Of a stretch of DNA of 64,000 nucleotides, positions 22,528-34,100 are shown piece after piece (position 1 is the stretch's first letter; each line of letters starts with the position of its first letter). Location: contig NC_134137.1 of the NCBI RefSeq assembly GCF_033958435.1, forward strand, positions 122,176,001-122,240,000. The letters are read 5' to 3'. This DNA comes from Carettochelys insculpta. Taxonomy: Eukaryota > Chordata > Testudines > Carettochelyidae. The notes under the pieces are model-generated. The model saw only the letters and a list, made by a program, of their open reading frames with translations. It did not search any database and had not been told where the DNA came from. The position numbers and the translations under genes are program-made.

Positions 22528-23565
22528 ATCTTGGAGATGGGGTGGGGGAGATCTAAATCATCCGGATCCCATGTTTATAGAAAACTACACTACAAAAGAA
22601 CTAACCAAGAACATGTTGAAAGACTTTCTATAAGTGACACGCAAATAATTATTTGTAAATGCCCTTGATTCATTACATGCCAGATCTAAATTAATATTCA
22701 CACTTAACAATAAAAATATGCTTGTGCTGTCAGAAATTCCTTGGGCATTACTATCAAAAGTCTAAAAATATCTGTTTGCTCAACATAATTTTTTTTCTGA
22801 AGTAAAGGTTTTCTTCCCACCTCTCCACTGCAAACTTACTTTCCTTAAATAAAAATAAAAAAAAACCATAAGCCAAATATAGTACCCACCACAATTGCTA
22901 CTTCAGAGGTACCTAATCTCAAGATGAATGGTCCTGAAGGAACAGAGGAAATTGGCCCAACTGGTTGCCAAGAATTTTACTGAAAACATCTCTCTTCCTC
23001 CCTTTACTTCTCTTTCTTTCTCACACACAGAATTTCAACATCACAAAGATTTCACACACAAAAAAAAATCTGAGTCTCCGATGTATAAAGTTTCCTGTTA
23101 AAATATTCTGCTTATTATTCCACAACTATCCATTGCCAGAAGTCATTCTCACACGCACGCCAGTAAATATGCTGCAGCTGGCAGTACAATGAAATTGCTC
23201 ATTCTTATATCTGTTTTGTAACCCTTGCAACCACAACCAAAGAATTTAAGTATGGATAAGACTGGTATTTAGTGGTGTGCATAATAGCGCCTCTTTCTTT
23301 CTCTCTGTCAGAGCTGGAATGTTCAAATTCATAGACTGATATGCTTTCTCCTTCCTTTCTTAACTCTCTCCCTGGTCTCATTTCCTGGAAAGACCTCCAG
23401 TCTGTCTGGTCGGATGAGTTGGTCATCACACACCATGATTTGTTGTTCTCTCTTCTTTAAAAAAAAATCTGAAATAGATGTTACTCTAAAGTAATTAAAT
23501 GGTGGTTTAACAGCAGAGGTTCTGATCTGGTTGTTTTCCCCATCTTGAGTACGACTGCTCATTTT
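22528..23565. other. No recognised feature
   Basis: AT-rich; short open frames only. Confidence 0.5.
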
Positions 23566-23858
23566 GGCCACATCTACCCATGAGGGTTTTTCTGGCAAAA
23601 ATGGGCTTTTGTCAGAAAAATGTCAGTTTCTTGTTGACAAAACAGCCGTGTAGATGCTCCGTGGCCCTCTTTTTGACAGATGGGGGTTCTGGTTCAACAG
23701 GCAGCCCTGTTTGCTGAGCTTCTGGTAAGCCATTCTGTCGAGAGAGGGCCTGTCAGTCTGGCTGCTCTCTGTCGACAGAGTGGATTGCTCTTTCGATCTG
23801 CTTTTATGAGTAGATGCAAACTGTCGACAGAAGTTTTGTCGGGAAATCCCTTCTGACA

Positions 23859-24056
23859 AGTATCAGAGAGGTAGCCGTGTTAGTCTGTAGCTTTGAGAAC
23901 AACAAGAAGTCCTATGGCACCTTATAGACTAACCGATATTTTGGAGCACAAGCTTTTGTGGGCAAAGACCTGCTGATGAAGCGGGTCTTTGCCCACGAAA
24001 GCTTATGCTCCAAAATATCTGCTAGTCTATAAGGTGCCACAGGACTTTTTGTTGTT
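23859..24056. repeat. PLE-tail foldback unit, copy 2, with 11-bp TSD
   Basis: AGTATCAGAGAGGTAGCCGTG ... AAGTCCTATGGCACC ... GGAGCACAAGC ... GGCAAAGACCTG meets TGATGAAGCGGGTCTTTGCC ... GAAAGCTTATGCTCC ... GGTGCCACAGGACTTTTTG: two tails head-to-head. The whole dimer is flanked by CCCTTCTGACA (23848-23858 and 24057-24067), so it integrated as one unit. The inversion point lies within the hammerhead-like core. Confidence 0.85.
23973..24009 (+). ncRNA. Hammerhead-like core at the inversion point
   Basis: CTGATGA (23973-23979), AGCGGGTCTTTGCCCAC, GAAA (23997-24000), GCTTATGC. The stem II pairing GCGGG/CCCAC has one mismatch. Stem I not evident. Confidence 0.45.
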
Positions 24057-24110
24057 CCCTTCTGACAGTCACTTCTGTCAACAGATGCTTCGCGCTGAGA
24101 TGTGGACTCT

Positions 24111-26135
24111 GTGGATACTTGACAACGTGAGGGAGAGCAGAAAGATTGGGCACAGACTAATTACTGGCAAAGAGCAATGTGGTAAAAATATTAGGCATGA
24201 ATAATTCATTAAAACAGGATTCTCATTTGCAGATGCTAAAAGAGAAGCAGCGTCTGTTGACGGGGATTAAAAAATCATAGCAAAAGCAATACATTATTTT
24301 CTGTCTTGATACAGTGCCTGGCAGAAGTTCAATTTTCTGGAGTAGTTGCTAAGAGCAACAAAGTTAAACCAAAAAGCAGAGATGTCAAATAAGTGTCCCT
24401 CACACCAAAGACCTGGCATTTGCTGGAAGCCTGGTCAAATTTGAAACAGGGCTCTGCTAAACTGTGGGTACCTTTCCAAGCAACATACTTTGGAAGCCAG
24501 CCTTGTAAATCACATCAATGCTTACATTGCTATTATGACATCCATTAGTGATCCCGTTTGCGCCAGCAGTGACTGTCCCCCCTCAGACTGCTCAGGATAT
24601 GGACAACACTTAGACTTTAAAACCAAATTTAGAACACCCCTGCTACAAGGAAATACATCATTTAAAGTAAAACCAAGCAGCTAAACAGTTCTTCCATTTC
24701 CACTGTATTTTAATTGTTAACAAGCAGAATCAATAATGAGTAGTTTCCACACTGCTCTGGACAAGAATAAATTGCATTTGGTCTATACCTGGTGCAGCGT
24801 ACATCTATTTTCCAATGTAACAGTTCAGCTATGCTACTTGATATGTTGCAGGAATAGGGAGGAAAACAAGACTCAAATCATTTCTACTCGCGTGAGGAAT
24901 GGGAGAGGGACACAGTGCCACTACACAGCCTGGTCCCCCTACTGCTCTTTGCTAAGAGTAACTGGCATATGTCCCTTTATTCCCTTGTGCTGATGCACAG
25001 AATAAGTCCCCTTATGACCCAGTTCACATGCATAAGAAGGTCAATTGGGAGTGAGACTTTTTAAGCTGTCTACATAGATGTACTGCTCTTTCTGACACCC
25101 TTGATTTGGTGCTCTTCACAAGGCACAAAGAGGGCTTCACCACAGGGAACTCTCTCTCTCTCTTTTTTTTAAAAAAAAAACCATGGTACACATGTATAAT
25201 GTTATGTTTAAACTTCTTTCTGATTCCTCTTTCTGATTTCAGCAGGAAACGATCCCTGATTTTATTGTCTGCTTCAACATTCATTTTCTACATGACAAAG
25301 CAGGAGGATTTCTATAAAAAGATATATGAGTATCACACAGAGGAGAGCATAACTCAGCTTAAATCGAGATGCACCACTACCACTGACTGAATTGCCTCAT
25401 TAGTTATATTTGACATATATAACCTTGTGCACTGAGAATCTGAACAAAGTTTAATTTTAAAAAGGAAAATATGTACATACTGCACTGGTGATATTCCTAT
25501 GTCAGGCAGCATTAAACTTCAATCACTGAAATTCTGTTTAGACATCCACCCGGGCATACTGAATGGCACCAAGTTTGTTTCTTTTCAATTCTAGTCTTTT
25601 AGGGATCTTCTTTTGCCATTCACAATTTTGTATTAATTCTGGATGTCTGGACATTTTCATTATGAGAGTGGGAGGAGGAAACCAACAGTAACTTATCAAG
25701 CACTATTCCAGTTTAGGTGCTCCTTTGAGACTTCCCTTGGACTCAAATGCATTTCATTAAGTCAAAAGGACATTGTTTCATGGATGTCTAATTAGATGGG
25801 CTTAATGGATTTCTTGTCACATATGTATGCAAATCTTTTTATGACCCTGCAGCAGAATTTGTTATCCGTAACTGCTTTTGCTTAATCTATTTTGTTATGT
25901 TTTTGTGGTCTTACAGAATTTCAGAGTTTTCTGAAATTTCTTGTATTTTCGCTCCTTTAATAGAGCAGAGGGAATTTTATATGGAGTTTTTATATTAAAT
26001 ATATTCATTAGAAGGAGTGGGGATTTGTGATGTGAGTTTTCCTCCAGTGATCTCTTTAAAAGTATTACAAATTCCAGAAATTGTAAATGTACCTGTTTCC
26101 ATTTTAACTAAATGTCCACTTGTGGGGTATTAAGA
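24111..26135. other. No recognised gene
   Basis: AT-rich. Contains a (CT)n-T-A tract at 25150-25180. No recognised protein. Confidence 0.5.
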
Positions 26136-26476
26136 CAGGGGTACGCAAAGTGAAGGCAGGCCTCCTTGGGTGGTGTGAAATTTCATAAGGCAGGGCACAG
26201 CACAATCAGCTGCTGGGTCTCAGGCTCATCCATCTCATTAAAAATGTTGAAATATTTATTGTTGTTATATACATGTATTCACATTTATATACTAATTGAT
26301 TAATGAAGTTTTTACATTCTACAAACTTATTTTCTTACACCTGCCAAAAGATTTTTTTTTTCAGATGAACGAAACTAAAAACTTCCTTCAACTTGGATGG
26401 CATTAGACAGGTTGAGGGACCCTGCTCATTGCATGGATGAAAAGTGGGGCCCACATAAAAAGTTTCCTCAGCCCTG
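26136..26476. mobile_element. hAT MITE, second copy of the 13988 family
   Basis: CAGGGGTACGCAAAG at the left and GCCCTG at the right; TSD TATTAAGA (26128-26135) / TGTTAAGA (26477-26484), 7 of 8 identical. Collinear with 13988-14296. Confidence 0.82.
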
Positions 26477-26634
26477 TGTTAAGAGAAAGGAAGAACAGAA
26501 GCTACTGATCTACTTTCTCTGTAACATATGCTATTTTCTATTCTACAATATCTTTCATACTTTTACATTTATTTTGTATCTCCTTTTATTAGTCTCTTTT
26601 CTAGGATAAACAATCATATTGTTGTTTTTGGTGG

Positions 26635-27040
26635 CCCCTAATTATACTCATCACTCTTCTCTGAAGAGTTCTCCAATATTGCAATATGCTCTTTGATAAG
26701 GGTAACCAGCATATAGCATTCCACGTGCAGACAAATCTTTAATTTACATAACCACATTACAATATTTTCATTCTGTTCTGCATTCCATTCCTGGGATATC
26801 TTAATATTTGCTTGATTTTTGGACCATAGCTGCAAACTAAGGAGAAGTCTTAACTGAGCTGTTCACAATGATGATTTGGTCCCTCTGACGTTCCTTACAG
26901 TTTACTCTAGAATTGGCAATCCTAGATTTTGGAGTTTGTCACTATTCACTCTCTTTTCCAGATTATTAATAAAAATAGTAAAAAACAGATGTCCTGATTC
27001 AGAACAGGGAGGCACACTGCTGTTAACCTTTTGCCAAGAT
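26635..27040 (-). pseudogene. CR1/L3-like LINE RT remnant
   Basis: On the minus strand, SVPPCSESGHLFFTIFINNL then EKRVNSD resembles the LINE box SGVPQGSVLGPxLFxIFINDLE. Further 3', a segment reading QANIKISQEWNAEQ, NENIVMWLCKLK and HVECYMLVTLIKEHI aligns by pattern with the CR1/L3 post-RT region ([37 protein letters not shown]). Highly decayed, with no intact frame, and older than the CR1 copy at the start of the window by divergence. Confidence 0.6.
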
Positions 27041-28549
27041 GAAAACTGACCATCTATTATTTTGAACCACCAAAATAATTTTTGTCACCCAAGAGAAGAG
27101 CTGAACCAAAGTCAGCACAGGTGAAAGGACAATAGAAACATTCTCAGATTGTACAGATCGGGAGTTTCTCTCATGTAGCTTCCCAGACTTCTACAATAAA
27201 GACCATAGCCTTCTCTGTACCCTTGATGGAGTAGGAAAATCAGGTCATAGCCTTCCCTTCTCTGTCTTCATCTTTGCCGCCCATCATATCCTACCGTCTT
27301 ACTTTTTGCTCACTAGTTTTAGAACAACCACAAATGACCCAAATGACCCACTGTTTAGTCTTATCACAAACTAACTTCTGTCGTGAAGTTTACAAAAGGT
27401 TAACTAGTTAAATCACAACGTCACGCTCTACCCATCCAAAAAGTGTACTTGCCAAGAACTGTACATGAAAATTACCAAGTCACCCATACTCTTGATTTTG
27501 TAATGCTATCCACAATCTTATTATCTGTCTTTATGTCACTCACTGTGTCATTTTTATACTCAAGACCACAAACTTTTTCGAGCAGTGATCTGGCCACTTT
27601 GTGAAGTACCCAGTAGTGAATACTGTACTTTTAAACAATAACCACAAGGCAAAAATTCAAGCTGGAAGGACAGATTAATTTAAATGAATACTACTACAAA
27701 CATTTTTAGTCTGAGTCAAAACATTATTACAGATTATTAATATCATGTGGTCTAAAATATTGCAAAAATATGCATGTCCTCTCTCCATTTGTAAGAGATA
27801 CAAGAAGGTGGTATGTTTCTGACAGGGTGTGCCCTACTATTATCAAAAACCTTCGTAATTATAAAGGGTGGAGATTCTTCTCCACAAATATAGCACACCT
27901 TTTTATAAATGGAATCTATGTGAATATACGCATTTTCAAAAGTGACTAATGGTTTTGGATGCTCAGTTAGGCCCCTTTAAACTGTCTGAAGTAGAGCATC
28001 CAAACATTGAAGTATCTCAAATAACTAGCTGTTTTTGAAACTCTAAGCCATTATGTATATTTCGGTGGTTCATTTAATCAACATAAGCACAAAGTAGATA
28101 TTACTTCTTGATTAAATATTCTCTGACTTAAAATTAAAGGAAACACATCCTCCTTCCTTCCTAAAATTGTCTTTTGCTAAGACAATGCTTTTTTGATTAC
28201 TTCATTTCCCCAAGTTCCACCAGTGTCTGAATTCAGGCTGGAAAACAAGCACCTTTCATCCATATCATTTATTGTCCTTTTCAGTTTGGGTAAGAATTCA
28301 AATAGCACGTATTATGTATTTCATTACCATGGAATCAAGATAGGTCATTCATACATAGCACAGATCAATTGAGCATATTTCTGAACAGTGAATACACATA
28401 TATAACAAAAAATTGGTCAAGCTGAATGCAGCTTGTCCCACTCATCTGTTATTCTTTCACACAAAGATTGTCAAGGGATCAACTTCAATCCACGCCAGCA
28501 ATGACTGAAAGCAATTAATGCATATAATGGCTGTTGATTTGGTTTATAC
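27041..28549. other. No recognised feature
   Basis: AT-rich; no repeat or protein recognised. Confidence 0.5.
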
Positions 28550-28678
28550 CAATGTTTCTCGATGACCAAACCGGCACTGGTGCATAGCATTCTCCTTCCT
28601 GATCCCTGAGATTTCCCCGCAACGATTTACGAAGGCAGCAACTCAGTCCTTGGTTACATAAAGATTGAGAAAAGCTGG
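28550..28678. mobile_element. Short hAT-like MITE
   Basis: CAATGTTTCTCGATGACC at the left and, reverse-complemented, CAGCTTTTCTCAATC at the right form diverged TIRs about 130 bp apart. Putative TSD GTTTATAC / GTTCTATA is weak. Confidence 0.5.
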
Positions 28679-29439
28679 TTCTATATGACACAAACTGGTG
28701 ATCTAAATCAGGGCTAACGAACATTGGAAGGGCAACAAACAGGGAAAAACATACTGCCTATGTTTCACGAGGAGTGTGAATGAATAGAGAAGTTTAATAT
28801 CTAGTGCCAGCAATTAGGTCCCCTTCGACACAACACTAAATTCATGTTTGAAGGAAAGAAAATAAAGGGATTTGCAAAAGTGCAATAAAGCAGAAGGATT
28901 AACAAAGAGGAAGGTGGTTTAGTGGATAGAACAGAGCCTTCTCCCTTGAAGTCCCAGTTAAAAGTATATGTGGAAGTGACATAGGGATAACAAGACAATA
29001 TGAGACAAAAACATCTGAAAGACAAGTGTATTTGCGGAAATATTTCTAAAAAATGAGGATACCAGTGAGGGTAAAATAGTGATAGCAAATGTGCTGATGT
29101 AAGGCTTTCCCCTAAAGAGTAAGAGTTTAACATACTGAGTTTAGTGTCATGGTAACATGATTAAAGACAATTATTGGCCAAAGATTTTTCTAAGAGGTAG
29201 GGGAGTCAGAAAGCTTTCCGAGCATCACAAAGGAAGAAAAAACTATCAGCTTTTAAAATCCCTTGTGTTTGCCTGATGTCTGAACTCCTATTTTCCTAAG
29301 ATTTAAAATCTACCCCGAGACTCAAGCTTCTTTTTTCTTTTTGATGTAATTTCTCATCATATTATATACGAATGTCTCCTAAAAGCATCCAAAGAAAAAA
29401 GAATAGTGATTCGATCACCAGAAAGGAAAAAGGGCTTTC
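28679..29439. other. No recognised feature
   Basis: AT-rich. The minus-strand 110-codon open frame at 28801-29133 has no recognisable domain. Confidence 0.45.
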
Positions 29440-29636
29440 AAAAACTGGGGAGGGTCCTTTCGGAAGGTCCCGTCTCCACAGGTGGCGCACGATTCAAAAA
29501 GCTGCGCTTTTGAATCTCTGCGGCCGCCGTTATGCCAATGAGCCACTGTGTATTCATTGCAGCGCCTCATTAGCATCTTTCGAACCCGCTCATTAACATG
29601 CCCCTTTCAAAAGGAAGGGGCACGTGTAGACACAGG
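29440..29636. mobile_element. Single arm of a foldback MITE
   Basis: GGGTCCTTTCGGAAGGTCCC ... GCCAATGAGCC ... GCAGCGCCTCATTAGCATC ... GGGGCACGTGTAGACACAGG: one arm of the family A layout from axis to terminus. The other arm is absent. Confidence 0.72.
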
Positions 29637-30189
29637 GTAAGAAACGACAGTTACGGGTAATATTCTGGTGCAGAGAACTGACAAAAATATAATTCCGCAA
29701 GATAAAAAATGTGGTTTCTCTTTTATCTGACCCCAGAAATTTTGCAAGGGTTATATAACAAACAGGCTCAGTAACTCTATACAGACTGCTGAATATTTTC
29801 TAAAATATTAAAGAACCAAGAGAGCTCTAAACTAGGATCAGAACATGATATCTGTGCAATCACGTGTGTGTGTGTGTATGTGTATGAGGGTTCACAACGG
29901 TATGGAACATGAATGTTAATGAATGAATAAAAATTAAGCCCCCAATTTCATTGCATTTTCTTCCTCTCCTTTAATATTTTTCCCTCTCAGTGAATACATT
30001 ATAGAATAAATGATGAAAAATACATCTGAAGGAGGTTTGAGTCAAAACATCCCTTTGTTGAGTCCCAGCTGACTCTGTATGCTCTTCAATCCCCAGTTCA
30101 CCCTGCCTTGCGAAAATTAATTTCTTTTTCTAGAAGGCTATGAAAAATCCTGTGCACAGAACAAGTAAAAGTGCTATCTGGGCAACTGA
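29637..30189. other. No recognised gene; (GT)n
   Basis: A (GT)n tract at 29863-29878. Otherwise nothing recognised. Confidence 0.5.
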
Positions 30190-30380
30190 AAAAATGAGAG
30201 ATTACTTACTTTAAAGTAACTTGAGTTCTCTGAGATGTTTTTATCCTTATGTGTGCTCTGCTATAGGATGTGTGCGTGTCATGTGCTCTTGACTGGAGAC
30301 AGGCAACAAGGTAGTGCCTGAAGGCCAATGCCTGCATGGAAACACACCTTGTGCTCCAAAAGAGGGGATATAGGCAGGCT
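30190..30380 (+). repeat. Unclassified interspersed repeat, left copy
   Basis: ACTTACTTTAAAGTAACTTG ... GGCCAATGCCTGCATGGAAAC ... CCTTGTGCTCCAAAAGAGGGG. The second half recurs inverted at 35085-35165. Family not identified. Confidence 0.55.
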
Positions 30381-31059
30381 TGGGGTATGTCTACACAGCA
30401 GCCTTATTCTGAAATAAGTTATTCTGGAAGAGCTATTCCAGGATAGCTTATTTTGAATAAGTCTGCTGCACATAAAATACATTTTGAAATAGCACTTAGC
30501 TATTTTGAAATACAGCATCTACACAAAGAGCCTATTTTGAAATACAGCCATTGGACACGCTAGCTGTATCTACACTAGCAATGAACTTCAAAGTTAATTT
30601 TGAAGTTAGGGGCTATTTCAAAGTAGAGTGTGGAGCGTCCACATATGTTTCACATTACTTCAAAATTAACTTCGAAGTAAGGGGGCCCAACTTCGAAGTT
30701 CTTACTCCATTCCTGGGAATGGAGTGGTGCTCTATGTCAAAGTTTAACTTTGAAATAGGATGTATGTAGACACTCTGCAACTGCTATTTTGAAATAACGA
30801 GTCTGCCCATGGTGGCGGCCCCGGAGGAGCCCATAGACGCTCTGGCCAGCTCAGGCAGGGCTCTATGGTCACTGCCAGCCATGTGTTAGGAAGCAGCTAC
30901 CCAGCAACCCCAGGCAGGAAGCTGAGAGTGTGGCAGAAGCAGGGGGACTGTGAGCTCCCTGATGCACGGCCCTCTCTCGATGCCAGAGCCATGCCATCTA
31001 CCCCCAGACGGCAATGGCATCCACCCAGTAGCCATGTGACTACTGGAGCCCACTGGTGA

Positions 31060-32141
31060 GTCTACCAACAGTTCGCAGCCCCTGGGCAAGTGGCAACAAA
31101 GGAGGGGACTCTCCTGGACTCAGGCTGAACTGCAGGATTTCCTTGGACTGTAGGGGGATGAGAAGGTCCTGCTCCAGACAGAGGAGCAGCACCAGAATGC
31201 AGGGGTGTTTGAGTGGCTGGCCAGGGGGCTCACCACCTGGGGGCACCCTGTCCAGACTGGGGAGAGCATCCACACGAAACTAAACTGCAGCAGGCATTCT
31301 GCCATGCAAGGGACTCTGCCTGCCATTCGGGGACACAGCCGACCCACTGCCCCCCTTATGAGGAGGTGTATCGCTTCCTGGGGGCGAAGAAGTTGCCCGT
31401 GCCACGTCACTTTGTGGACACCATCCCCGCCCTGTGCCCTCCGCAGACACAGAGGAGAAGGTGGGTCTGTCAGGCACCACCAGCCCTGTGCCGAGCAACC
31501 ATGGCAATGAGGCCACGGGCGATGATGCGGGTTCCAGTGATGGGATCCTTGTCATTGCCCTCCCCTCCCAGACAAACAGCCAGGCATCCTTGAGCTGTGC
31601 ATCGCCCAAGTTCCTGGAGGTAGCAGCGGGTAGGTATGGGGCATTTGGCATGCCACGGGGCCCGGGGACAGGGACCTCCCCTCAAACAGTGCCAGAGTCC
31701 ACATGCCCAGGGAAGAAAGAGGGGCACTGAACCTGGTCTGACTCTCACCAGGTGGGAACCCTCCTGCACCCGGGATCCCCTGGCACCCCCCAGGCCATCA
31801 GACAGCAAGGTAGTGGGGTGGGGACCCATGGAGCAAGGTCCCCGGTCCCCAGGGTTGGGACACAGGACTCATGGGCTGTCCTCCTGTCCCCTTCTGGCTC
31901 CACAGGTCCGCCATCCAGGAGCCACTCCAGCCCTGTCTGGGACCAGCCCACAGCTGTGGAGGGCCGGGAGTCCACCTCCCCACCCCAGCTTGCACGCCCA
32001 TGGGGCTGCCACTGGGCCAGACACCACCGACAATGGAGGGACAAGGAGGCGGTCACCAACCGTGTGGTCATGCGAGAGGCGACCACTGTGCTCCGGGACT
32101 GGCTGGCAATGGAGCAGGAGGTACACCTACACATCTCATAG
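31060..32141 (+). pseudogene. Harbinger Myb/SANT-like accessory protein, broken
   Basis: Accessory DNA-binding protein that in PIF/Harbinger elements acts with the transposase at the TIRs. The frame through 31107-31280 reads QRRGLSWTQAELQDFLGL, stop (TAG 31151-31153), then GDEKVLLQTEEQHQNAGVFE and WLARGLTTWGH. After a frameshift near 31285 it continues KLQQAFCHARDSACHSG, then HCPPYEEVYRFLGAKK. This is the trihelix/SANT pattern with the conserved Trp and the PYYEEL-like motif. Downstream, possible introns are marked by GT near 31810 and CTCCACAG before 31907. The last segment VVMREATTVLRDWLAMEQ (31.9-32.14 kb) looks like the C-terminal helical region. A CR1 tail begins at the stop. Confidence 0.75.
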
Positions 32142-32212
32142 AACTGGAAGGAACCGTGGGAGGTCATCAAGTCCAGTCCCCTGCCCTCTTGGCAGGACCA
32201 AGCACCATCAGG
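32137..32212 (-). mobile_element. CR1 3'-end fragment inside the Harbinger element
   Basis: TCATAGAACTGGAAGGAACC ... GGAGGTCATCAAGTCCAGTC ... GGCAGGACCAAGCACCATC is the reverse complement of the CR1 3' UTR (compare 2806-2895). Only about 75 bp, as in extreme 5' truncation. It sits exactly at the end of the Myb-like frame and is followed by a GTGTGG array. Confidence 0.8.
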
Positions 32213-32238
32213 TGTGGGTGTGGGTGTGGGTGTGGGTG
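32213..32238 (+). repeat. (GTGTGG)n microsatellite
   Basis: Four to five units of GTGTGG next to the CR1 fragment. Confidence 0.9.
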
Positions 32239-32722
32239 GCTGACAGCCTCAAAACCCTGACCCATGCTGTAGCCACCCTCCTCACCCAACCTCCCACTCT
32301 CTCACCAGCCCTCTCCCATCCACAGCCATACCCCCTGCAGCTGCCTCCCCTCTGAAGCTGCCCACCTCCTAGCAGACCTGTCCTTGGCTGCCCGCTTCAA
32401 ATTGGCCTGGTGGCTCATGGCCAGTGCGGGCACCCTCTCCTTCCCCCGCATACCTGGGGAGGCTGAACTTGCAGTGCTCCCACCTCACCCCTACCTCCTG
32501 GCCCCATCCCAGCCCCACAGGAGGCCCCAGACCCAGGGCTGTAGAGGCACCTGCGGCCTCTGCAGCTCCCAGCTTTCCACCGTGGTGGACAAACGAGCGC
32601 TCCACCACCTCGGCCCCTCCTATAAGTTTGGTCCTCCACCCCAGCCCCATGCATCCCTCCTGTATATAGTTTCCCCCTTGTAAATAGGTTCAGGCGTTAT
32701 TTGGTTGTTTTGAAAAAATATG

Positions 32723-32728
32723 TTTATT
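32723..32728 (-). promoter_or_regulatory. Candidate poly(A) signal of the Harbinger transposase gene
   Basis: TTTATT on the plus strand is AATAAA on the minus strand, about 215 bp after the transposase stop. Position fits; no direct evidence of use. Confidence 0.4.
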
Positions 32729-32940
32729 ATGATAAACCCCAGTAAAAGATACTGTTCTAACCCTAATCCCGAGTCCCTAAGTGCGTGGTGGTGGGGGAGG
32801 AGTAGTGAGGGTGGGGGGCGGGAAGGGAGGTATGGCTGGGAGGGTCACTGCCGGACTCTGGGCAAAGGCCTCACGCAGGGCTTCCCAGACCCTCACCCAT
32901 CCTTTTGGGCCTGGTGGCACAGGGCAGCAGGCAGCTGCTT

Positions 32941-34100
32941 CTACCCAGACTCTGAGCCCGCAGCCCAGCCTGGCATAAAGGGCTCCTGTCTGCTTTCCAC
33001 AACACCGTGGAGAGCACAGCAGACAGCAACCACCGCATGCACATTTGGGAGGCTGATATCCAGCCTCATGAGGAGGCAACAAAACCTCCTCTTTAACCTC
33101 CCACGCACCCGCTCAACGGTGCCCCTGCCACGGTTGTGGCAGCTGTTAAAAACATCTTGGGGTGGGGTGGTGCATCCTGTGTAGGGCCGCAAGAGCCACA
33201 GGTGCAGCAGGTATGCAATGTCAGCCACAATACAGGGGAGCATCGTTATATCCCCCCAGCAGGAGCTCCCCCAGGGGGACATAGGTGCCCTCCTCCATCC
33301 GTCATCCCAGCCATGAGCTGTGATACACCCTGGCATCATGGGCCTTGCTTGACCATCCCCACAGAGGTCCATGAAGCAGCCCCTTGCATTGACCAGAGCC
33401 TGGAGAACCATCCAGTAGTACCCCTTCCTGTTCACGTAGGCACCCACAATGTGGTCCAGGGCACAGATCATGATGTGTGTTCTGTACATCATGCTGAAAC
33501 AGTTCAGTAATCCCAGCCCTGCAAACCCAGCGAGGACGACGTCCAGGTCCCCAACATTGACAACGCGGAGAAGGGGAACGTTATTTATTGCTCGGATGAC
33601 CTGCATGGGGTGGGAGAAAGACATGCCCATGAATGCCAGGCTGGGTGGTCTCCTGCCCTGCTCCCCAACAGAGCCCTCTCCCCTCCTCCCGGCAGGGCCC
33701 CCCTCCCCATAGTGGGTCTGTGGTCTGAGCCAGGCTTACCTCAAGCAGAGCTGCCCTGATGGTGGCCTTGACCACCCCAAACTGATGGCCGACGGACCAG
33801 GGGATGTCTGGGGTGGCCAGCTTCCATAGCATTATTGCCATCCTCTTCTGCACAAGGGCGTGCAGGTCACATTCTCGCGTCATGGTGCAGGAGGACTGGG
33901 GTGAGCCAGTGGCACAGCTCCTTGAACGTCTGCCTCATCTTGTGGAAGTTTCTCAGCCACCGCTCTTCATCCCAGTCCCCCAACACTAACTGCTCCCACC
34001 ATTCTGTGCGGGCAGGGAAGGCCCATTGGTGCCGGATCACGGGGGGCTGGGGGCGATGCAGCCTGCAGCCCAGAGCCTGCAGAATGTCTGGCCTGCTGTA
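32941..34100 (-). pseudogene. PIF/Harbinger DDE transposase, two exons, catalytic Asp lost
   Basis: Cut-and-paste transposase (DDE_4 type). Exon 1 (about 34100-33740) reads ARTEWWEQLVLGDWDEERW and LRNFHKMRQTFKELCHWL, then after a frameshift near 33870 KRMAIMLWKLATPD and SVGHQFGVVKATIRAALLE, the HTH region. Exon 2 (33600-32941) reads VIRAINNVPLLRVVNVGDL, then ALDHIVGAYVNRKGYYWMVL, ADIAYLLHLWLLRPYTG and RGRGTVERVRGRLKRRF. The first catalytic motif, DGTHI in relatives, is YRTHI here. The second Asp (in ADIAY) and the Glu (in TVERV) remain. The stretch around 33280-33340 (QARPMMPGCITAHGWDD) is out of frame relative to the expected PGxxHDxRV. Hence dead, but nearly full length. It faces the Myb-like gene. 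Confidence 0.9.
33601..33739 (-). other. Spliceosomal intron in the Harbinger transposase
   Basis: On the minus strand, GAG/GTAAGCC at 33740/33739 and CCCCATGCAG/GTCATCC at 33601/33600, with a pyrimidine-containing stretch (TCTTTCTCCCACCCC) before the acceptor. Removing these 139 bp joins ...RAALLE to VIRAINN... in phase 0, matching the continuous protein expected in the family. Confidence 0.8.

Larger units (their letters stand above)
23566..24110. mobile_element. Foldback MITE of the GTCGACAGA type, interrupted
   Basis: GGCCACATCTACCCATGAGG at the left, with repeated inverted TGTCGACAGA / CTGTCGACAG blocks (23758-23832), and CACTTCTGTCAACAGATG then GATGTGGAC near 24100 at the right. A PLE-tail dimer with its own TSD splits it at 23859-24056. 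Right boundary uncertain. Confidence 0.6.

Noticed and set aside
23866..23930. tRNA-derived SINE head with pol III boxes (GGTAGCCGTGTTAGTCTG)
   Set aside because: No convincing A box and B box pair at correct spacing. The sequence is better explained as the outer end of a PLE tail.
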